This document shows positions 16,983 through 25,838 of a stretch of DNA of 64,000 nt, in pieces. A program made the translations under genes and the position numbers. The number at the start of each line of letters is the position of its first letter. Position 1 is the stretch's first letter. The notes under the pieces were generated by a model. That model was not told the DNA's origin and did not search any database. It saw only the letters and a list, made by a program, of their open reading frames with translations. Origin of the DNA: UBA4416 sp964541155 (GTDB lineage Bacteria > Bacteroidota > Bacteroidia > B-17B0 > Aurantibacillaceae); the NCBI GenBank assembly GCA_964541155.1, contig CAZIPC010000003.1, positions 257,390 through 321,389 of the forward strand, in the 5' to 3' direction.

Positions 16983-19487
16983 ATGGAAAATAACGATACA
17001 TTATTTATAGATGTTATTGTTCCGCTATCTGTAGCTAATAAATTTACGTACCGTGTTCCAAAAGAATTTAATGAATTAATTGCTGTAGGAAAACGTGTTA
17101 TCGTTCAATTTGGTAAAACTAAATTTTATACAGCAATTGTATATTCGGTTCATGCTAATCCTCCAAAAGAATATATCGCTAAATACATTGATACGATTTT
17201 AGATGATGAGCCTATTGTAACCAATTCGCAATTACAATTATGGGATTGGATAGCGCATTATTATTTGTGTAATCCAGGAGACGTTATGAATGCTGCCTTA
17301 CCAAGTGGATTAAAATTAAGCAGTACGTCGCACGTTACCTTAAATCCAGATTTTAGTTTGGATGAAATGCCGTATGAGTTTTTTACAGACAAAGAACACA
17401 TTATTTTAGAAGCACTACAAACCAATGCCTCTTTAAGTTTTGAAGATGTAAGTGCAATGCTATCTATTAAAACGGTGCAAGTAGTAGTTAATAAATTAAT
17501 TAAAAAAGGCGCCATCGTTATTTACGAGGAAATTAAAGATAAATATAAACCTAAGTTAGTAGATTATATTGGTGTTAACCCTTTATTACTTGCTAATGAG
17601 ACTCAGTTAAAAGAAGTTTTAGATATTCTTGAAAAAAAAGCTTTTAAACAAGCTGAGGTTTTATTAATGATGCTTCATCTATTAAAATCAGATGAAACAG
17701 CCAAGCAATTAGGCTTAGTTAAAAAATCGATGTTGCTAAAAAGTTTTGATACAAGTGTTATAAAGGCATTGGTAAAAAAAGATATTATAATTGAAACATC
17801 ATTAGAAACCAGCAGATTATTATTTGATCATAAAGAAAAAACTACTAAAACATTAAATCAATTTCAGGAACAGGCTGTTAGGGATATTGAGCAGCAATTT
17901 GAAACAAAACAAACTGTTTTATTACATGGTGTTACTGGTAGTGGAAAAACAGAAATTTATGCTGATTTAATTGACAAAGCAATTGCTAAAGGAAAACAAG
18001 TGTTGTATTTGGTTCCAGAAATTGCATTAACTACTCAATTGATTAATCGCATAAGAGCTGTGTTTGGTGATTCTGTAGGTATTTATCATTCAAAATTTAG
18101 CGAAAACGAACGAGTTGAAATTTGGAATTCTATTTTACATGAAGGGGATAATAAATTAGATGCTAAACATTTTAATATCGTATTAGGAACTCGTTCAGCA
18201 TTATTTTTACCATTTAATAATTTAGGATTAATAATTATTGATGAAGAGCATGATAATTCATATAAACAACAAGATCCTTCACCACGTTATCATGCGAGAG
18301 ATGCGGCGATGTATTTAGCTAATTTACACAAGGCAAACGTGTTATTAGGAACTGCTACACCATCTTTTGAAAGTTATTACAATGCTTTAAATCAAAAATT
18401 TGGATTAGTACGAATTGCCGAGCGACATGGTAATGCTAGTTTACCTACAACTATTGTTTGTGATTTAAAAAAAGAAACGCAGCAACATCAAAATAAAGGA
18501 ATTTTTTCTTACCAGCTAGTAGATGCTATTACTCAGGCTTTGGCAAAAAAAGAACAAGTTATATTATTTCAAAACCGACGAGGGTTTGCGCCTTATACAG
18601 AGTGCACAAGTTGCAATTGGATACCGCATTGTACACATTGTGATGTGGCTTTAATTTACCATAAACAAACTAATAAATTAAGTTGTCATTATTGTGGATA
18701 TACCACACAGCCACCAACCAGCTGCGGAGCTTGCGGTAATAATAACTTAAAGTATAAAGGGTTTGGAACCGAAAAAATAGAAGAAGAAATAGAGTTATTA
18801 TTTCCATCTGCAAAAGTAGCTCGTATGGATTTAGATACCACTAGAAGTAAGTATGCATATAAGCAATTGATTGATGAGTTTGAATTAGGGAATATAGATA
18901 TTTTAGTTGGTACACAAATGGTCACTAAAGGCTTAGATTTTGATAATGTAAGTGTAGTGGGTGTTTTAAATGTAGATAGTGTATTAAATTTCCCTGATTT
19001 TAGATCGTATGAAAAAGCATACCAATTAATTGTGCAAGTTAGTGGAAGGGCAGGGCGTAAGCAAAAAAAAGGAACGGTATATGTGCAAACTAATCAACCA
19101 CAACATGCCGTAATTAACCATGTATTAGCAGATAACTATTTGCAATTTTATCAATCGCAAATAAACGAACGTGAACAGTTTCATTATCCCCCATTTACAC
19201 GTGTTATCGAATTATCAGTTGTATCTAAAGATGTTAATGTGGTAAATGATATAGCACAACAATTAGCAAACCAATTAAAACCATTATTTGGTGGTATGAT
19301 GTTGGGGCCCGAATTTCCTTTGGTAGCAAAAATAAAAGACCAATACCATAAACGTATTTTATTAAAAATAAACCGCCAATACTCACCTACGCAAGTGCGT
19401 AATTTATTAAAACAAGAAATAGATACATTACAATACAACAATAAAAAAAGCATCTATCGCTTGCAGATAGATGCTGACCCGGTGTGA
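16983..19487 (+). CDS. priA: Primosomal protein N' (replication restart helicase PriA)
   Basis: PriA rebuilds replication forks away from the origin. The 834-residue protein has the N-terminal DNA-binding domain, Walker A GVTGSGKTE (about 316-324), a DEEH box (about 420), the TATPSFESY motif, the family's zinc-binding insert with eight cysteines (CTSC, CTHC, CHYC, CGAC, about 540-585), and the C-terminal domain with KIKDQYHKRILLK. The last codons form an inverted repeat that is a terminator on the opposite strand (19443-19474). Confidence 0.96.
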   Translation: MENNDTLFIDVIVPLSVANKFTYRVPKEFNELIAVGKRVIVQFGKTKFYTAIVYSVHANPPKEYIAKYIDTILDDEPIVTNSQLQLWDWIAHYYLCNPGDVMNAALPSGLKLSSTSHVTLNPDFSLDEMPYEFFTDKEHIILEALQTNASLSFEDVSAMLSIKTVQVVVNKLIKKGAIVIYEEIKDKYKPKLVDYIGVNPLLLANETQLKEVLDILEKKAFKQAEVLLMMLHLLKSDETAKQLGLVKKSMLLKSFDTSVIKALVKKDIIIETSLETSRLLFDHKEKTTKTLNQFQEQAVRDIEQQFETKQTVLLHGVTGSGKTEIYADLIDKAIAKGKQVLYLVPEIALTTQLINRIRAVFGDSVGIYHSKFSENERVEIWNSILHEGDNKLDAKHFNIVLGTRSALFLPFNNLGLIIIDEEHDNSYKQQDPSPRYHARDAAMYLANLHKANVLLGTATPSFESYYNALNQKFGLVRIAERHGNASLPTTIVCDLKKETQQHQNKGIFSYQLVDAITQALAKKEQVILFQNRRGFAPYTECTSCNWIPHCTHCDVALIYHKQTNKLSCHYCGYTTQPPTSCGACGNNNLKYKGFGTEKIEEEIELLFPSAKVARMDLDTTRSKYAYKQLIDEFELGNIDILVGTQMVTKGLDFDNVSVVGVLNVDSVLNFPDFRSYEKAYQLIVQVSGRAGRKQKKGTVYVQTNQPQHAVINHVLADNYLQFYQSQINEREQFHYPPFTRVIELSVVSKDVNVVNDIAQQLANQLKPLFGGMMLGPEFPLVAKIKDQYHKRILLKINRQYSPTQVRNLLKQEIDTLQYNNKKSIYRLQIDADPV
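19443..19474 (-). terminator. Minus-strand terminator embedded in the 3' end of priA
   Basis: GCATCTATC (19450-19458) and GATAGATGC (19466-19474) form a perfect 9-bp stem with a 7-base loop; on the minus strand it is followed by T7 (19449-19443). It would stop transcripts coming from the accessory genes at 19621-25530 before they run antisense through priA. Confidence 0.7.
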
Positions 19488-19620
19488 TTTTTTAAGGCTA
19501 ACAACTTAGGTGATTAAACAAATATAGGTACAGATTACAAACTACTAATTATTACAATTTACTATCTTACTTTTTTATGTTACTAATTTGGTTAAGTTGT
19601 TTTAGTTTGAGGTTGTGATT

Positions 19621-20461
19621 TTAAAAGTAAACACCATTTCGTTTAAGTCTCACAATTAAGTCCCAAAGTTGTTCATTGGCTTCATCAATTTTTTTATTAC
19701 TTTTTCTAAGTCGTTCAAGTTCTAATGTGTCACCTTTTAGTTTAGTAAGGCAATATTTGTTTACCAAGTAGTCTTGTATATATAAAGTAACAACTTTGCC
19801 ACTCGGTTGTTGGATAACAATAGACATAGGTTGGTATATATCAACTTTCAAACTATCTATGAAGTAATTTATTATATCAAATTTGCCACTTGCTACTGCT
19901 TCTGAAAAAGGTGTTGATTGGTCTTGTTTTATTTTGCGGTTTGGGTCCGCGCCATGCTTTAATAATATTTTAACCATTTTTAAATCAATCAAAGAAGCCT
20001 GACTTAAAGGGGAATTGCAATAATATGGTATCCTTTTGAATTTGTGAAATCTTCTTCTACTATGTAATTTGGATTTGCTCCGTAACTTAACAAGAGCTGA
20101 ACATAGCGTATATCAACCTCGTATGCTTTTGGCTTATAATAATATTTGCAAGCGTCTATTAATACACTATATTTTGTTAGAGGATTTATAAAATTAGGAT
20201 TAGCACCAAGTTCTAACAATTTTTTAAAAGATTCAAACTGTCATACGTAGAGGCATAATGCTAAAACTTAATAGGTTTGTGTCCGCTTTAACAAATTTTT
20301 CTATTCTAGCTAAATCTGAGTTATAGACTGCTTTTGCTAATTCGTAAGCTTTTTGTGTTCTTAAAAAAATCAACATTTCTGTTGGCTGTTTCTTGACTAC
20401 AAGCAGAAAAATTCAAACATATAAATAGCGAAGTTGTGATAGAAAAATTAAATCGTGTCAT
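19621..20461 (-). pseudogene. Ankyrin-repeat lipoprotein, broken by three frameshifts
   Basis: Reading the minus strand from ATG at 20461 gives a lipoprotein signal (TSLFICLNFSACSQE, lipid cysteine in FSAC). The frame changes at T7 (20363-20369), at T3 (20235-20237) and at C4 (20009-20012). Removing one T at each of the first two sites and adding one C at the third gives a continuous 279-residue protein with ankyrin repeats (ESFKKLLELGANPN, VDIRYVQLLLSYGANPN, DLKMVKILLKHGADPN). Ankyrin proteins bind other proteins; in such islands they often act as antitoxin-like partners, which is inference. All changes are in homopolymers, so decay, phase variation or sequence error are possible. Confidence 0.7.
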
Positions 20462-20468
20462 CTGAAAT

Positions 20469-20600
20469 TTATTTTGTTGTTGGGAATTTTCGAATAATTG
20501 CTTCCATCATGTGGTTTTGAATTCTTTTATAAGTTCTAACGGTATCGTCAACTGTGATTATTGGAATTTGATTCACGTAAGAAGCTTTTAATATGTGATA
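20469..20600 (-). pseudogene. Orphan C-terminal gene fragment
   Basis: The minus strand is open for 43 codons up to a TAA at 20469-20471, with a protein-like sequence (ASYVNQIPIITVDDTVRTY, IQNHMMEAIIRKFP) but no start codon before an upstream stop at 20601-20603. Its stop lies seven bases before the ATG of the ankyrin lipoprotein, the spacing of an operon partner. It looks like the tail of a gene whose front was deleted. No family is recognised. Confidence 0.35.
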
Positions 20601-20638
20601 TTAAATTCAACTATTTATTGTTAATTACTCAAATAATA

Positions 20639-21121
20639 TTATTTAAGTTTTTGTAGTAAAACCTTTTCAAAGTGTATCAGGCTTTTAGGTATATATTTAA
20701 TATCAATTATTATTTTTTTTGTTGATTCAAATTTAAAAGAAAGTGTTTTTTCAACTTTTACAAAACAAATGACATAAAATCTAGATTTAATCGATAAGTT
20801 AGCAGTTAAATTATCAGAAAGGACATGATAATAATTATTATTTAACTTTTCATCTTGTTCAATAATTAGTGTATCTGTTTTGGAATAAGAAAATTTAATA
20901 TCTGTATTCTTTTTTTTTGTTTCTAATTCCTTTTTATATCTGTCAGATTTTAAAATTATTTTTTTTATCGTTTTATAGTCTGTTTTAGCAATTTCTGTTC
21001 TGATTCCAATTGAATTTATGAATTCATTGTTTATTTCAACGTTATATTCAAAACCAACAGAAAGTTTTGTTGCTTCGCTTTCAACAAGTTCGATATATTT
21101 GATAGGTGTTTTTTTTTTCAC
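20639..21121 (-). CDS. C-terminal part of a frameshifted protein of unknown function
   Basis: A 160-residue frame beginning at GTG (21121), inside the end of the 408-residue gene and just before an A10 run (21118-21109 on the minus strand). Deleting one A fuses both frames into one 555-residue protein (junction ISEKKTPIKYIEL). The part has amphipathic beta-like strands (ATKLSVGFEYNVEI, TANLSIKSRFYVICFV) similar in style to the upstream part. It may be a separate, coupled protein, the product of slippage, or the broken tail of a mutated gene. Very low GC. Confidence 0.5.
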   Translation of the reverse strand: MKKKTPIKYIELVESEATKLSVGFEYNVEINNEFINSIGIRTEIAKTDYKTIKKIILKSDRYKKELETKKKNTDIKFSYSKTDTLIIEQDEKLNNNYYHVLSDNLTANLSIKSRFYVICFVKVEKTLSFKFESTKKIIIDIKYIPKSLIHFEKVLLQKLK

Positions 21122-22307
21122 TTATTATATTTTCATAATATAGTTTAAAATTAAATGTATATTGGTTTTTTACAAATTCTTCGTTTGAATCTGATGTATT
21201 AATTTTAAAAACATCTTTTATGCCAAAGCCACCTTTAATTTCATAATTTTGATTCACATATTTTTTTAAATAAAAATTAAGTAAGTTACCTTCTTTGTTA
21301 TCAATAAATTTTGATTTTGATAATTCGTTAAATATTTCAAAATAGTTATCAATTTTTTTTGATTTTTCATCTTCAATTTTTATACTTAAATATTTAGGTT
21401 TATTTTTTTTTCCAAATTTATATTTTTTTAAATACATTATATCAAAATATATGTCATTGTCTTTGTATATTAAGTCAACACTCCAATCTTTTATATTAAA
21501 TTCATAATTATTTATATTAACTACATCGTCATTTATATTAATTCCGTTAAATTTAATTCCACTTTTATTAGGATAAATTAAATCTGGTTTTTTAATAATT
21601 GTCTCTAACTCATTTTTATTTATATTTATTTGATTACAAGTTTCTAATAATAATAGAAACTCAAACATTACACCTTCATATTTTAATTCATTTGTATTAT
21701 TGAAAATTTGTTTTGAAGATTCATAAATTCCGTACAGCGGAAAAATAATTCCTAAAGAATGTTTGGCAATTTTTGCAGCGGTTATTATTTCATTTTTATA
21801 TTTATAAATTAAATGGCTATAGTATTTAATTGGAATTAAAATGATATTGGTAATGTTTTCTATTAATTTTTCCTTAGATTCAAAATTAAAGCCGAGTTCA
21901 TATTTTAGCAGAACATTATTCCCTTCAATTTCAATAAATTCCAATAAATTGAAGGCCCCCTTTAGTTTAACTTCTATAGACCCGTTTATTTCCATTTTGT
22001 TTTCTGTATCGATAGATATTACAGATTTTATAATATATTCTATCCCGAATTCTAAATTAAATAATTTATAATCTTCAGAAACATCAAGTCCTGCGCCAAT
22101 TGAAATGGATGTAGAATCACTAATATCAATAGTAAATGCATTTTTAAAATCGATAGATTTTTCAATTAATTTTTTTACACTTTCGAAAACAATTTTACTA
22201 AAATCATCTTTTTCACCAATATCATATATTTCTTTTTTTTCTTTTTTAGGAATAATACTTTTGCTAACATCTTTAAAATCTCTTCTTTTATTATTAAAAC
22301 TCCCCAT
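21081..22307 (-). CDS. Protein of unknown function, likely truncated by an A10 frameshift
   Basis: A 408-residue AT-rich gene that starts two bases after the stop of the 954-residue gene, so the two are in one operon. It has no signal peptide. The N-terminal third is charged; residues about 68-150 show alternating hydrophobic strands (SISIGAGLDVSEDYKLFN, LFNLEFGIEYIIKSVI); a more hydrophobic helical stretch follows (ITAAKIAKHSLGIIFPLYGI, about 175-195). I recognise no family. It ends in another frame after the A10 run; see the 160-residue continuation. Confidence 0.6.
   Translation of the reverse strand: MGSFNNKRRDFKDVSKSIIPKKEKKEIYDIGEKDDFSKIVFESVKKLIEKSIDFKNAFTIDISDSTSISIGAGLDVSEDYKLFNLEFGIEYIIKSVISIDTENKMEINGSIEVKLKGAFNLLEFIEIEGNNVLLKYELGFNFESKEKLIENITNIILIPIKYYSHLIYKYKNEIITAAKIAKHSLGIIFPLYGIYESSKQIFNNTNELKYEGVMFEFLLLLETCNQININKNELETIIKKPDLIYPNKSGIKFNGININDDVVNINNYEFNIKDWSVDLIYKDNDIYFDIMYLKKYKFGKKNKPKYLSIKIEDEKSKKIDNYFEIFNELSKSKFIDNKEGNLLNFYLKKYVNQNYEIKGGFGIKDVFKINTSDSNEEFVKNQYTFNFKLYYENIISEKKNTYQIYRTC
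21109..21118 (-). repeat. A10 homopolymer at the junction of two frames
   Basis: Ten adenines on the minus strand join the 408-codon and 160-codon frames; with nine the two would be one frame. The run is long enough for polymerase slippage during transcription or replication. Confidence 0.8.
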
Positions 22308-22309
22308 AA

Positions 22310-25174
22310 TTATTGAATTTTAAATGGTTCATCTAATTTGTATTGACTATTCAGGTACTCATCAGGATTTAAATATAATTCCGCTTGTACTTCTCCTAGT
22401 TTCATTGAAGAGTTTAACATAACTTCATTTGTTGGTATTGTTTCAGTCCAAGGAGTTCCTATTGCTTTGCCATTTGAAAGAATTTCAGGATTTGTTAAAT
22501 CTCTGTGAGATTCAATAATTTCAGAAATTTCAGGAGTCGTATTTTCTAAAACAGGCGCACCTCCCCCAAAAAATAATCTGCCAGTTTCTAATAAATACAT
22601 AACATTAGCCTCTCTTCCTGGTGTAACAGGCAGCGAAACAATTACTCCTCCTGCTTGTAAAAACGCTTCGTGTTGTGGGTCGTTGTCTTTAATGTTTGAA
22701 AAAATATGCCATTTATCTTTTCTATTCCAATAATAATCAAGATATTTTGTTGTCATGAATTTAAATTGAAATAAATTTTCCATGTAGTCAATATATTTCC
22801 CCTCTCTTTCAGCTTCTGCCCAATTTGGTTCAGGATAACCATACATTCCTGCACCATCTGTGATTGGATTTATTGACATAAAATATTGAGAACCCAACAA
22901 ACTAAAGATATGTTTTTGAATTTCTTTTTGTTCAATGATTCTATTTTCATTAGGGTTTGTTCCATATTCAACTTTTTGAAATTGCATTTGAGCTTTTTTC
23001 TCTTTGTAATCAGTCAATTGTCTGTTGTAGGAGTCAATTATTTTTGAGTAAATATCTTGTTGCCATTTATTTTTGGTTTCTTCCAAAAGTTCACAATCTA
23101 AATGAATATTAATAACAGTTGATGTTGGTTGATATTTTGGATATTCATGCATTTTTTTATCTGTTAAGTCAAAAGATTTATTGTAATTCATGCATACATT
23201 TCTCACATTTAAACTTATTGGTTGTTTACCTTTTAATTCTACTGACTTTGTAAGTTCATTAAAAGTGAGAGTAGGACAACTTCCTATTGTGTGAAATTTA
23301 TATGGTCCAACTATAACACTAACACCATTAGCTGTATCATATTCAGGCATAATAGTTACTTTATTTGCTTTATATCCATCAGGGATAGATATCTCACCAT
23401 TGGATGATAAATACATAATTGATGTTAAATCAGTTTGTCCTGCTACAGTAAGTTGAGCTGTAATAGTTTCTGATTCTTTTGGATAAGGAATATTATCAAT
23501 TCCATAAGCCTTACACCAATAAATCGAATTTTCTTTTGTTATATCTTGCCATTTTTTCAAACCATTGAGCTCATCTTTTATATATTCTTTAGGATGAATT
23601 GGTTTTTCAATAGAATTAGCAGTGAATAATATTTTTTGGTGAATGTATTGTCTAGCTGGACTAGGAATATAAACTTTTAGAAACAATCTTCTGCCAAAAT
23701 CAAAATTACGAAGATTAATTTGCTTGTTAAGCCAACAATATATTCCTGCAACATTATCTTTGTCTTCGCCAATATTAGAAAATTTATGCGTTGCTATTTC
23801 CTCAATTTCTTTACGAGTCATAGTATTTCTCAGTGCTCGTACCTTTTTATTTAATTTACTTATAGCCTTACTCACAATATCTTTTGCATATTGTGTAGAT
23901 TCGTTAGAGGTTTCGGAACTACTATTACTCGAACCGTAATTAAAGCTAGAATTTATATTTACAACAGCACCGTCATAAGTCATATTCAATCCTGCTTCCA
24001 TCGAAGATTCTTGTTCAACAACTCTATCTATTTCTTTTGATAAATCAAACTTTTCTGTTGTTTGAAGTTCTCTTTCATTTTCTTCGTTCGTTTCAGTTTC
24101 ATCCTCTGTTTTTTGTTCTAGTATGTCTAGTTTTCTGTGTGAATAAGTTCTTTCTTCTCCTTTTAAAATATTAGTCACGTTTGCAATATCTCCAATAGAA
24201 TAACCTGCAGTTTGGCTTTTAGTAATAATTAATTCTGCAACGCCAACACCTAAAACTTTTGGTATCGAACCTTCAGGAAAAGCTGAATATTGATTATTTT
24301 GGTCACCACAAGGATTAAAATCGTAATCTTTGATGCAAAACTCATCTAAACTCACTTGTGTATTACCAATTTGAATAACCCCATCAAGTTTTTTAGAATT
24401 ATATGGATTTGTTCTACTTGCCTGTTCATTTTCACCATCATTCAGTCTTCCTTTCAAAAAGCTTGGAAGAACCAAAGTTTTATCTAACTCATTTTTAAGA
24501 ACTTCTACTAATGGTTGTATTTCAAATTTTAAATTTGGTTTAGTCGTTGTTGTTTTATCAGATAAAATTTTATCCATTCTATTTTGAATAGCAAAAGATA
24601 GAATTTTTATTGCTAAAAATAAGTTATCCCTATACTTTAAATCTTCTTTTATAAAGTGTCTAGTTTTGTATAAATTAATTAGTAAATTAATCCAAATAGT
24701 ATAATAAATTAAATTTATACCTTGCCCTGTAAGATTTGTTGATTTTAAATACTTTGCTAATTTGGTTTCATAAATTGAAACAAGTGAAATAATTGAAGTA
24801 ATATATTTAGTATTATCTGTATTTCCATTGTAGAAATCTGGAACTAATTTAATTATTTCAGATAATTCAGAATGTATATTTTTAAACTCATCTATATTTG
24901 TAGTTTTAAAAATAGATTGCCAGTCATTAACTAAATCGTCTATAAAATCTTGATTTGCATTACCATTTGGGTAAATTAATTGAGCCCAGTTATTTGGAAT
25001 ATTAAATCCAAATAGTTTAATAAATTCCTCTTTAGTTTTTTTATCCTTTGTTTCTATATTTGGCAATTTATCCAAAGGATGTTTAATGAAAAATTTTTGA
25101 AAGTTTGTTTGTGAGCATTGTTTCGGAGCTCTTAAGTTATAAAACTTAAATACTGATGTTTGTTTGTTTTTCAT
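22310..25174 (-). CDS. Large protein of unknown function (954 residues)
   Basis: I do not recognise this protein. It has no signal peptide or clear membrane span. Residues 1-235 are mostly helical; 300-400 include a ThrTyr-rich part (ERTYSHRKL, 341-349) and a charged linker (about 353-390); 400-428 are Ser/Asn-rich; 429-465 form a basic helix (KAISKLNKKVRALRNTMTRK); 476-520 carry GIYCWLNKQI and YIPSPARQYIHQ; the last 250 residues contain a glycine-rich segment (ETGRLFFGGGAPV) and conserved-looking GMYGYPEPNW. It heads a minus-strand operon with the 408/160-residue gene. The multi-domain look suggests a structural or effector protein, but that is a guess. Confidence 0.75.
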   Translation of the reverse strand: MKNKQTSVFKFYNLRAPKQCSQTNFQKFFIKHPLDKLPNIETKDKKTKEEFIKLFGFNIPNNWAQLIYPNGNANQDFIDDLVNDWQSIFKTTNIDEFKNIHSELSEIIKLVPDFYNGNTDNTKYITSIISLVSIYETKLAKYLKSTNLTGQGINLIYYTIWINLLINLYKTRHFIKEDLKYRDNLFLAIKILSFAIQNRMDKILSDKTTTTKPNLKFEIQPLVEVLKNELDKTLVLPSFLKGRLNDGENEQASRTNPYNSKKLDGVIQIGNTQVSLDEFCIKDYDFNPCGDQNNQYSAFPEGSIPKVLGVGVAELIITKSQTAGYSIGDIANVTNILKGEERTYSHRKLDILEQKTEDETETNEENERELQTTEKFDLSKEIDRVVEQESSMEAGLNMTYDGAVVNINSSFNYGSSNSSSETSNESTQYAKDIVSKAISKLNKKVRALRNTMTRKEIEEIATHKFSNIGEDKDNVAGIYCWLNKQINLRNFDFGRRLFLKVYIPSPARQYIHQKILFTANSIEKPIHPKEYIKDELNGLKKWQDITKENSIYWCKAYGIDNIPYPKESETITAQLTVAGQTDLTSIMYLSSNGEISIPDGYKANKVTIMPEYDTANGVSVIVGPYKFHTIGSCPTLTFNELTKSVELKGKQPISLNVRNVCMNYNKSFDLTDKKMHEYPKYQPTSTVINIHLDCELLEETKNKWQQDIYSKIIDSYNRQLTDYKEKKAQMQFQKVEYGTNPNENRIIEQKEIQKHIFSLLGSQYFMSINPITDGAGMYGYPEPNWAEAEREGKYIDYMENLFQFKFMTTKYLDYYWNRKDKWHIFSNIKDNDPQHEAFLQAGGVIVSLPVTPGREANVMYLLETGRLFFGGGAPVLENTTPEISEIIESHRDLTNPEILSNGKAIGTPWTETIPTNEVMLNSSMKLGEVQAELYLNPDEYLNSQYKLDEPFKIQ

Positions 25175-25362
25175 ATAAGGTCTGTTAAATGATTAATTAA
25201 CTGCGTTTTTTGTTTATTTTTATTTTGATACGTGCTTAAGTTTTTTAACTACTTAACCTTTTTTAGTAAATGTTAAGTATTATAAATTTTTCGTATCGAA
25301 TTGTAATTTCTTTCAATTCTGTCGCAATTAAAAGTTAATTAAAATAATTGCTAGTGTATTTT

Positions 25363-25530
25363 TTACTTTACTGCTTTAATAATATACTCTATAGTTAAAC
25401 CTTGATAGGTCATTTTGTTTTTATTAATTGAAATATTAGGATCAGATTGAAGTAAGTGGTTAAATGTTCTATTATCTGAATATTTAATAATTTGATTGTC
25501 TATAAAGACAAGATATTCTACTTTTAACAT
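25363..25530 (-). CDS. Small ORF upstream of the 954-residue gene
   Basis: A 55-codon frame with ATG at 25530 (MLKVEYLVFIDNQIIKYSD and a second half QGLTIEYIIKAVK). The composition is protein-like with alternating strands and charged residues, and it points the same way as the operon 188 bases downstream. I recognise no family. It could be an operon leader gene or an independent small protein. Confidence 0.4.
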   Translation of the reverse strand: MLKVEYLVFIDNQIIKYSDNRTFNHLLQSDPNISINKNKMTYQGLTIEYIIKAVK

Positions 25531-25793
25531 TGTTTGTTTATTTTTTTATCAATTAATACTCAACTAAACACTATCAACTATTTACTTGTTATAACTATCA
25601 AAAATTATAAACATAACAACAATGGTTAACAGCGTATTAAACAAATATTAATTTTTAAAAATTAAAAAACAAATTAAAAATTTACTAAACCGTTGTAAAT
25701 AAAGGGTTTTGTAAGGTAATTTAAAAAAACTAAAAAAAATTAAGTTAGTTTTTAAAAGAGGCAGTTTTTTAAACGTTAGTTGTATAATAAAAA
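25531..25793. other. AT-rich intergenic stretch without genes
   Basis: Between the small ORF and the helicase terminator the sequence is very AT-rich with several A-tracts. It holds no open frame or clear TAnnTTTG promoter that I can support; promoters for the accessory operon are expected here. Confidence 0.5.
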
Positions 25794-25816
25794 AACCGTT
25801 GTGGTTAGCAACGGTT
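25786..25816 (-). terminator. Terminator of the DEAD-box helicase gene
   Basis: AACCGTTG (25794-25801) and CAACGGTT (25809-25816) form an 8-bp stem with a 7-base loop. On the minus strand it is followed by a run of T, just past the helicase stop at 25839. Confidence 0.8.
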
Positions 25817-25838
25817 GTAAATTATAAATTTATTGGTA

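Noticed and set aside
19499..19601. Inverted repeat TAACAACTTA / TAAGTTGTT with a GTTAAGT match
   Set aside because: The pairing is short, the arms extend past the GTTA and the interior is unstructured, so I do not call a third attC-like site.
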